This document shows positions 7,087 through 14,264 of a stretch of DNA of 14,264 bases, one piece after another. The stretch spans positions 1-14,264 of the forward strand of contig JBAZJM010000094.1 of NCBI GenBank assembly GCA_041651315.1, given 5' to 3'. The stretch's first letter is position 1, and the number at the start of each line of letters is the position of its first letter. The position numbers and the translations under genes were made by a program. A model generated the notes under the pieces. The model saw only the letters and a list, made by a program, of their open reading frames with translations, made no database searches and was not told the origin of the DNA. Source of the DNA: CAITYL01 sp041651315. Lineage in GTDB: Bacteria; Verrucomicrobiota; Lentisphaeria; Oligosphaerales; CAITYL01.

Positions 7087-8484
7087 ATGAGCCAGCCCGC
7101 GCCGAAGATCGTCTTCCTGCCCCACGGCAACCTGCAGTACTCCCAGCTGCCCCCCGGCAAGCGCCGCTGGGTCATCGAGCACTGCTACGCGCCGCTGTTC
7201 GACCTGGTCGACGCCAAGGGCTACCGGCTGGCCTTCGAGGCCTCGGGCTTCACCGTCGACGCCATCGCCAGCCTCTGCCCGCGGGTGATGGACCGGCTGG
7301 CCGGGCTGGTGCGGGCCGGCCAGATCGAGCCGGTCGGCTCCCCCTACATCCATATCATGCTGGGCAACATCGACCCGGCGGTCGGCCTGGAGACGCTCAA
7401 GAAGGGGCGGCAGGCCTGGGAAAAGCACACCGGCGTGGCGCCGACGCTCGGCTGGAACCCCGAATGCAGCTGGGCGGACTACATCCCCGAGATCTTCAAG
7501 GCCGCCGGCTTCGAGTCGCTGGTGATGGACGGCGATTCCTTCTACCTGGCCTTTGACGCGATCCGCCAGGCGACCGGGCTCACCTTCGACGTCGCGGGGC
7601 ACTCCAACAAGGACAAGCTCTTCCGCATCGACGACGCCATCGCCGCCCGCCCGGAGCTGATCCGCTTCCTGACCAACCCGTCCGCCGCCCCCAACGGCCT
7701 GAAGCTGCTGTTCCGCAGCGACATGATGGCCAACCCGATGCTGTGGTACCTGATGGGAGCCACCGAAGGCGTGCGCGAAACGCCGGTCACCATCGGCGAG
7801 ATCCGCGCCATCCTGGAAAAGTGGCGCGGCCGGATCGCCCAGACCGGCAGCTTCATCATGCCGTTCGCCGAGGACGCCGAGTACATCGGCAGCAGCGCCT
7901 ACTTCTACGTCAAGCAGTTCGGGCAGGCGCGCTTTTTCGAGCCGGAACCGGACAGCGTCACCCGTTTTGCGGAAATGCTCGACACCGCCCGCGAGCTGGG
8001 CTATGAGCTGGCCACCCCCTCCGACGTGCTGGCCGGCCGCCGCGACCTGCCGGTGGCGGCCCAGATCACCGAGGTGGAAAACGGCATCGCCTGGCACGGC
8101 GGCACCGCCAAGGCCTGGGCCAACACCGTCCACGCCCGCCTGCTCGACCCGGTCTGCCGCATGGTCCTGGCGGGCATCGAATCGGTCGCCGCCCGGACCG
8201 GCAAGACCCTGGCCACCGTTGACGGCGACCTGCGCGTGGCCTTGGAACGGCTGACCGGCGCCTATGTCTCCGACTCGCGTTGGCCCCCGCCGCCGACCAG
8301 CCCCGGCCGGTTCAACGTCCAGGAAAGCATTGATGATCTGCACGCCGCCAACCAGGCGCTGGGTGCCGCCATGGGCGCCGCCGGCCTGGCGGCCCAGCGC
8401 AGCATTTACTCGCCCCAGCTGATGAAGACGCAGATCGATGCCATGGCCGCCGAACTGATGCGCCTGCCGTATTTCGGCGAGTAG
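7087..8484 (+). CDS. Glycoside hydrolase family 57-like enzyme
   Basis: Predicted alpha-glycan-active enzyme (amylase, glucanotransferase or galactosidase-type activities occur in this family), 465 aa. No signal peptide is visible, so it likely acts in the cytoplasm. The GH57 beta/alpha-barrel motifs appear in order: LPHGN near 11-15 (His13), EPVGSPYIH (81-89), GWNPECSW (122-129) where Glu126 fits the catalytic nucleophile, MDGDSF (147-152), and AEDAEYIG (261-268) where Asp263 fits the general acid. AWHGGTAKAW (335-344) may be a further conserved block. Motif assignment follows known GH57 organisation and was not aligned here. It has its own ribosome site and is divergent from the LacI-family gene, which suggests induction by a sugar. 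It appears monocistronic, since 440 bp of palindromes separate it from the next gene. Exact substrate is not predictable from the sequence; a related deacetylase-like barrel is the main alternative. Confidence 0.8.
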   Translation: MSQPAPKIVFLPHGNLQYSQLPPGKRRWVIEHCYAPLFDLVDAKGYRLAFEASGFTVDAIASLCPRVMDRLAGLVRAGQIEPVGSPYIHIMLGNIDPAVGLETLKKGRQAWEKHTGVAPTLGWNPECSWADYIPEIFKAAGFESLVMDGDSFYLAFDAIRQATGLTFDVAGHSNKDKLFRIDDAIAARPELIRFLTNPSAAPNGLKLLFRSDMMANPMLWYLMGATEGVRETPVTIGEIRAILEKWRGRIAQTGSFIMPFAEDAEYIGSSAYFYVKQFGQARFFEPEPDSVTRFAEMLDTARELGYELATPSDVLAGRRDLPVAAQITEVENGIAWHGGTAKAWANTVHARLLDPVCRMVLAGIESVAARTGKTLATVDGDLRVALERLTGAYVSDSRWPPPPTSPGRFNVQESIDDLHAANQALGAAMGAAGLAAQRSIYSPQLMKTQIDAMAAELMRLPYFGE

Positions 8485-8520
8485 CCCTTGCTTCCACAAT
8501 GAAATTCGCCCCCAAGGTGA

Positions 8521-8760
8521 GACAGGCAATCCTGCCTGTCCTGGCCTTCCGCAGGGTTGCGGCGCAACGGACGCCCCCGGTCCGCCCGAGGCCGGGCGGC
8601 GCCCTTCAATGTTTGGTTTTGCGCCGGAAGGCGCTCTGGAGTACGGCGGGTCCTCACGCCGCCCTCCTACCGGCCGGCGGCGACGGCCGCCGGGGGGGGT
8701 GAAGACAATACCAGGGCGGCGGCGAAGCCGCCGGCACTCCGAGGGAGGCTGCCGCCTCGG
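8521..8760. repeat. Array of at least six GC-rich hairpins in a gene-free gap
   Basis: Perfect-arm hairpins follow one another: GACAGGCA/TGCCTGTC (8521-8540), CCGCCCG/CGGGCGG (8582-8599), GCGCC/GGCGC (8621-8634), CCGGCGGC/GCCGCCGG (8674-8693), CGGCGGC/GCCGCCG (8717-8733) and CCGAGG/CCTCGG (8739-8760). A weaker one lies at 8638-8667. TGGAGTACGGCGG (8637-8649) resembles the reverse complement of 8728-8741 (CGGAGTGCCGGCGG), which is the inverted layout expected of REP doublets. The first hairpin starts 37 bp after the GH57 stop and may help end that transcript. I see no gene in 8485-8925. Confidence 0.6.
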
Positions 8761-8813
8761 GACTATCCACCCTTCGCTATCGTTGCTTCCTTCTGTTCAA
8801 AAAGCCGACGGCG

Positions 8814-8837
8814 TCCCCCGCATGAAATATTGGGGGA
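8814..8837. repeat. Inverted repeat upstream of the M48 gene
   Basis: TCCCCC (8814-8819) and GGGGGA (8832-8837) pair around a 12-nt AT-rich loop, 59 bp before the sigma54-like element. This is roughly where an upstream activator could bind, but the arms are low complexity. Confidence 0.25.
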
Positions 8838-8895
8838 TGGCGGTATGGTATCCGGCTGGGTGGAGGCATTCGCAATCCGGCGGGAATGCCCATTT

Positions 8896-8912
8896 CTGGC
8901 ATCCTTCTTGCT
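8896..8912 (+). promoter_or_regulatory. Sigma54-like (-24/-12) promoter
   Basis: CTGGCATCCTTCTTGCT matches the YTGGCAC-N5-TTGCW consensus except for one T in place of C in the -24 block. GG (8898-8899) and GC (8910-8911) are separated by the required 10 bp. Predicted start is near 8923, only about 3 nt before the ATG at 8926, which would give an almost leaderless transcript. Alternatively the match is fortuitous or the true gene start differs. Confidence 0.4.
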
Positions 8913-8925
8913 TGTTTTTTTGACC

Positions 8926-10194
8926 ATGAGTTCTCTTGTGACGGCAGTGGTGGCCCTCGTTCTTCTGGTGCGTCTGGCCTGGGAACGGTGGCTGGCGGAA
9001 CGCAACCTGGCCTTTGGCGCCGTGACCCCCAACCCGCTGGTGGGGGTTTATGGCGGCACGCCGCTGACCCCCGAACTGATGGCGCGTGCGGTGGCTTATC
9101 AGCGGGCGCGCACCCGTTTCGGCCATGTTGCAGAAGTCTTGAACACCTTGGGACTGGCCGTCCTGCTGTTCAGCGGCGTGCTGCCCGCGGCCTGGCGCTG
9201 GCTGACCGGCCAGGGCTTGGACGAGGTGGCGGCCAGCGCCACCCTGGCGGCGGGCGCCCTGCTGCTCATGGCGGCGGTCCGGATCCCCTTGGATTGGCAT
9301 GAAACCTTCCGCCTGGAAGCCCGTTTCGGCTTCAACAGCAGCACCCCGGCCCTGTTCTGGCGCGACAGCCTGAAACGCCTGCTGTTGACGCTGGTCCTGG
9401 GCGTGCCGCTGTTCACCGCGCTGACCGTGCTGGCCGGCTATGGCGGACCCTGGTGGTGGCTGATGGCCGCCGGCATGGCGGTGGCCTTCCAGTTGCTGGC
9501 AACCTTGCTCTATCCGCTGCTGATCCTGCCCTGGTTCAACCACTGCGCCCCCCTGGAAGGCGACCTGCTGATGTCGCTCAAAGAAATGGCGCACGACTGC
9601 CGTTTTCCCACCAACGGGTTCTGGGTGCTGAACTCGTCGCGGCGGTCCCGCCACTCGAACGCCTTTGTCGCCGGGGTCGGGCAGGCCCGGCGGATCGTCC
9701 TGCAAGACACCCTGCTCCAGCTGCTGGAAAAAGCCGAGATCAAGGCGGTGGTCGCCCATGAGATCGGCCACTGCCGGAACGGGCATTTGTCGAAGCTGGC
9801 GTTGCTGGTGGCCCTGCTGCTGACCGCCGGCTTTTTCGCGGCCAGCCGGCTGCTGGCCTATCCGCCGTTCCTGGAAGGGTTCGGGTTCGTGGCGGGCGAG
9901 ACGGCGCCGACCCTCCTGACCCTGGTGCTGGCCGCCGGGCCGCTGCTGTTTTGGCTGACGCCGCTGCTGCACGCCGTGCAGCGCCATTTCGAGCATGACG
10001 CCGACCGGGTCGCCCTCGGCGCCACCTACAGCCCTCAGCCGCTCATCAGCGCCCTGGCCAAGATCTCCGCCAACAGCCTGCAGATCCTGGAACCCCATCC
10101 CTGGTACAGCCTCTACCACCACAGCCACCCCACTCTGGCCCAGCGGCTGGAGGCCCTGAAACGAATCCAGCGCCATCTTACGGGACGTGTATAA
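8926..10194 (+). CDS. M48 family zinc metalloprotease (Ste24/CAAX prenyl protease-like)
   Basis: Integral membrane zinc protease, 422 aa from the ATG at 8926. The active site is HEIGH (278-282), with Glu356 in EHDAD as the third zinc ligand, and the Ste24 hallmarks SSRRSRHSNAFVAG (237-250) and SHPTLAQRLEAL (400-411) are present. Hydrophobic segments lie near 3-18, 74-90, 103-120, 151-170, 177-200, 291-311 and 326-347, as in Ste24-type proteins, which form a hollow membrane chamber. In bacteria such enzymes serve in membrane protein quality control, not prenyl processing. The frame is open back to 8557, and an ATG at 8845 with a GGGGGA stretch would add 27 residues; I prefer 8926 because it starts directly on the family's usual first helix. 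No Shine-Dalgarno precedes 8926. RecD2 starts 8 nt after its stop. Confidence 0.92.
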   Translation: MSSLVTAVVALVLLVRLAWERWLAERNLAFGAVTPNPLVGVYGGTPLTPELMARAVAYQRARTRFGHVAEVLNTLGLAVLLFSGVLPAAWRWLTGQGLDEVAASATLAAGALLLMAAVRIPLDWHETFRLEARFGFNSSTPALFWRDSLKRLLLTLVLGVPLFTALTVLAGYGGPWWWLMAAGMAVAFQLLATLLYPLLILPWFNHCAPLEGDLLMSLKEMAHDCRFPTNGFWVLNSSRRSRHSNAFVAGVGQARRIVLQDTLLQLLEKAEIKAVVAHEIGHCRNGHLSKLALLVALLLTAGFFAASRLLAYPPFLEGFGFVAGETAPTLLTLVLAAGPLLFWLTPLLHAVQRHFEHDADRVALGATYSPQPLISALAKISANSLQILEPHPWYSLYHHSHPTLAQRLEALKRIQRHLTGRV

Positions 10195-10195
10195 T
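10190..10195 (+). promoter_or_regulatory. Perfect -10 hexamer at the M48/recD2 junction
   Basis: TATAAT overlaps the M48 stop codon. No recognisable -35 lies 16-18 bp upstream. If active, transcription would begin at about 10202, at the recD2 ATG itself (10203), giving a leaderless message. This fits the absence of a Shine-Dalgarno before recD2. Confidence 0.35.
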
Positions 10196-10202
10196 ACCCG
10201 GC

Positions 10203-12433
<2,231 letters not shown>

Positions 12434-12437
<4 letters not shown>

Positions 12438-13438
12438 TCCGCGCGGAGCCGGCCAAGCCTGCCTCTTTTCGATTGCAAGCGACCGCGGTCGGCTGCAATC
12501 GGCCGCAATCGAAGAAAGGCGCCCGCCATGCCCGGGCCCTCTTCGCCACCGCCCTCGGCGGCCTGCTGGCCGCCCAGCCGCTTCCTGCCGCCGGCCCGGT
12601 CCCCGCCCAACCCGAAGTGACCTTCGGCGTGGTGGCCGACGTCCAGTACGCCGATGCGGACCCCGCCGGCAGCCGCCATTACCGGGCGGCCCTGCCGAAA
12701 CTGGCGGCCAGCGTCCAGGCGTTCAATGCCGCCAAACCCGATTTTGTCATCCAGCTCGGCGATCTGGTCGATCACGGTCCCGCCAATTTCGGGCCGCCGC
12801 TGGCGGCCTATGCCAAACTGGCGATGCCGCGCTATCAGGTCATCGGCAACCATGATGCCGCCGTCGCGGCGGGCGCCGGTGCGGATGTCGCCGCCACATT
12901 CGGCCTGAAGCGCGGCTACTACGATTTTGCCGTCAACGGCTGGCGGTTCATCGTCCTGAACGGCAACGCGGTGAGCCTCGCCGCCCCGGCCGGCAGTCCG
13001 GAACGCCGGCAGGCCCAGGCCATGCTCGACCGGCTCCAGGAAGCGGGCGCCCCCAACGCCATGCCTTGGAACGGCGCCTGCGGCGAACCGCAGCTGGCGT
13101 GGTTGCGCACCACCCTGGCCAACGCCGCCAAAGCAAGAGAGGCGGTCGTGGTGTTCTGCCATTTCCCGGTCTACCCGCCCAATGTCCACAACCTGTGGGA
13201 CGATGGCGAGGTGGTCGGGATTTTGGAGGCCGGCGGCGGCGTGGCGGCTTTTTTCAGCGGCCACAACCACGGCGGCAATTACGGCGAGAAACGCGGCATC
13301 CATTACGTGACCCTGCACGGCCTGGTGGAAACTCCGGACACCACCGCGTATGCGCGGGTGGCGCTGTACCCCGACCGCCTGGTCGTCACCGGCCATGGCC
13401 GGGAGCCCTCGCGCACCCTGCCCCGGCCCGCACCGTAA
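12434..13438 (+). CDS. Secreted calcineurin-like metallophosphoesterase (ADP-ribose/CDP-alcohol diphosphatase-like)
   Basis: Predicted dimetal phosphoesterase exported from the cytoplasm, 334 aa. Metal-site motifs are ordered as in the family: ADVQYAD (68-74, Asp69), GDLVDHG (109-115), GNHD (138-141), CHFP (242-245, His243) and GHNH (276-279). Gln71 replaces the histidine of the usual D-x-H motif; D-x-Q followed by YAD, with RHYR shortly after, is characteristic of Mn-dependent ADP-ribose/CDP-alcohol diphosphatases, which suggests pyrophosphate cleavage of nucleotide conjugates. A signal peptide is likely: basic residues at 27-34, hydrophobic core 35-48, cleavage near PAAG-PVPA. The n-region is unusually long because about 15 residues (12-26) are encoded by a strong palindrome. 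ATG at 12434 overlaps the recD2 stop by 4 bp, so translation is coupled. No other in-frame ATG precedes the signal core. Confidence 0.85.
12468..12513. repeat. Long palindrome inside the 5' end of the phosphoesterase gene
   Basis: The segment 12470-12501 folds into a stem of about 15 bp with single-base bulges around the perfect core CGACCGCGGTCG (12480-12491). A further copy of the outer arm lies outside: TTCGATTGC (12468-12476) is also the exact reverse complement of GCAATCGAA (12505-12513). It lies 34-80 nt after the start codon and encodes residues with no signal-peptide or domain role. It may be an inserted repeat, or a translation-controlling hairpin. Confidence 0.65.
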
Positions 13439-13453
13439 CCGCGGAAGGCGCCT

Positions 13454-13499
13454 GGCTACAGGATGGGCGGCTGCTGTAGCCGCGGCGGTGTCAGCCGCG
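13454..13499. repeat. Overlapping alternative hairpins between convergent genes
   Basis: GGCTACAG (13454-13461) pairs with CTGTAGCC (13474-13481), and CGCGGC (13481-13486) with GCCGCG (13494-13499). Alternatively GCGGCTG (13467-13473) pairs with CAGCCGC (13492-13498), which excludes the first two. It starts 15 bp after the phosphoesterase stop. A looser GGCCTT/AAGGCC pair follows at 13505-13533. No T-run is present. The gap 13439-13585 has no gene. Confidence 0.5.
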
Positions 13500-13585
13500 A
13501 GGGGGGCCTTCATGCCACGCCGGGGAAAAGGCCAAAAGGGGCGCCGTGAAATCACCGAAACCAGGCACCCAAACGCGGCCTTCCG

Positions 13586-14264
13586 TCAGTGCCCCTCCAG
13601 CAACGACGGTTCCGGGACGGCGGGGGCGGCCGGCTCGTACGCCCCGGCGGCCACGGCGGCACGATAGGCCATCGGGGTCTGCCCCGTCCGCCGCTTGAAC
13701 AGGCGGAAGAAATAGAGCGGGTCGTCAAACCCCAGTTCCACGGCAATTTCCTTGGCGGTCTTGTCGGTGCCGCCGACCAGCCGCAACGCCTTCCGCATCA
13801 GCAGCCGCGCCAGGTATTCCTTGGGCGGCACCCCGGTTTCCCGGCGAACCCATTTGGACAGCACGCCACGCGAAACCGCCGCCGCCGCCGCCAGTTCGTT
13901 GACCGTGAGCGAGGCCCGGCAGTGCCGGGCGGCATGCTCCAGCGCGGCGCGATACTTGGCGGGAACAGCCACCCGCCACTCCCGGTCTTGGAGCAGCGGG
14001 GCGACCAGCCGGCAGATGCCGGCAAAAGCTCCGGCCTGGGCCCGCAGCAACCCCGCCAGGTCCTGCTGGTGATAGGCGGCGACAATCTCCGCCGCCAGTT
14101 CCGGGGCCGCCAGCCGCAACACGCCGGGCGGCAGGTTTTCAAGGAGTTCCAGGCCGAAGGCGTCGGCCAGTTCAAAATGGAAGTAGACGAATTCCGCGCC
14201 GGCCCGGTAGTCGCAGATGAAGGTCTGCCCGGCCGGCATCAGGAACAGCGCGCCGGGCTGCAGG
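13586..14264 (-). CDS. AraC-family transcriptional regulator, N-terminus cut by window edge
   Basis: DNA-binding regulator; 225 residues are visible and the frame runs out of the window on the right. Residues just inside the edge (LQPGALFLMPAG) fit the end of an AraC-type cupin sensor domain, so the ATG at 14239 is internal and is not taken as the start. The C-terminal double helix-turn-helix is complete: SLTVNELAAAAAVSRGVLSKWVRR with the first recognition helix, then DKTAKEIAVELGFDDPLYFFRLFKRRTG and the closing PMAYR. This second block is the conserved AraC signature. A short Ala/Pro-rich tail follows. Such regulators usually respond to a sugar and act next to their targets, which would lie to the right of the window. 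It is convergent with the phosphoesterase gene. Confidence 0.93.
   Translation of the reverse strand, partial: LQPGALFLMPAGQTFICDYRAGAEFVYFHFELADAFGLELLENLPPGVLRLAAPELAAEIVAAYHQQDLAGLLRAQAGAFAGICRLVAPLLQDREWRVAVPAKYRAALEHAARHCRASLTVNELAAAAAVSRGVLSKWVRRETGVPPKEYLARLLMRKALRLVGGTDKTAKEIAVELGFDDPLYFFRLFKRRTGQTPMAYRAAVAAGAYEPAAPAVPEPSLLEGH

Noticed and set aside
6598..8529. Long minus-strand open frame (643 codons) opposite the GH57 gene
   Set aside because: Low-complexity Gly/Val/Asp/Ala product with no motif, running through the MITE-like element and the full GH57 gene; the plus strand has catalytic motifs and a ribosome site.
8521..8760. CRISPR array
   Set aside because: The units differ in sequence, length and spacing and are palindromic; no constant repeat with unique spacers exists here or elsewhere in the window.
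8557..8925. N-terminal extension of the M48 gene from 8557 or 8845
   Set aside because: The extension is translated hairpin repeat and low-complexity sequence; the family's first helix begins right after the ATG at 8926. The 8845 ATG remains a minor alternative.
12528..12530. ATG preceded by AAAGG as an alternative phosphoesterase start
   Set aside because: It is in the +1 frame relative to the signal peptide and catalytic domain and would give a Pro/Ser-rich product.

Overview
This window is GC-rich (about two thirds G+C by eye) chromosomal DNA from a Gram-negative-type bacterium: it has a lipoprotein adaptor of a tripartite-style exporter and a secreted phosphoesterase. Three things together suggest the PVC superphylum, perhaps Lentisphaerota, Kiritimatiellota or Verrucomicrobiota: a membrane pyrophosphatase of the divergent type also known from Bacteroidetes and Chlorobi, sugar-type LacI and AraC regulators beside a glycoside hydrolase, and intergenic spaces full of GC-rich palindromes. 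This placement is an inference and is not proven by any single gene.

Layout. (1) 1-1719, minus: membrane proton-pumping pyrophosphatase, cut by the left edge. (2) 1720-2081: divergent promoter region with a good sigma70-type promoter facing right. (3) 2082-5249, plus: a compact three-gene exporter operon (HlyD-type lipoprotein, ABC ATPase, ABC-2 permease). (4) 5250-5522: convergent intergenic region packed with palindromes, including a 118-bp composite dyad. (5) 5523-6506, minus: LacI-family regulator. (6) 6507-7086: divergent intergenic region holding a probable 228-bp MITE-like element and a perfect 16-bp palindrome that looks like an operator. (7) 7087-8484, plus: GH57-family glycoside hydrolase. 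(8) 8485-8925: gene-free array of GC-rich hairpins, then a sigma54-like promoter. (9) 8926-13438, plus: Ste24-type M48 protease, RecD2 helicase and a secreted calcineurin-like phosphoesterase, tightly spaced or overlapping. (10) 13439-13585: convergent intergenic palindromes. (11) 13586-14264, minus: AraC-family regulator, cut by the right edge.

How the genes may work together. The exporter genes form one machine. The LacI regulator and the GH57 enzyme are divergent neighbours and may form a small alpha-glucan or oligosaccharide regulon, with the 16-bp palindrome as a candidate operator. The protease, RecD2 and phosphoesterase share a transcription unit by position but have no obvious common pathway. 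I see no defence system, CRISPR array, phage or rRNA/tRNA gene. The most unusual material is non-coding: the MITE-like element, the symmetric composite palindrome, and a long palindrome inside the 5' end of the phosphoesterase gene.
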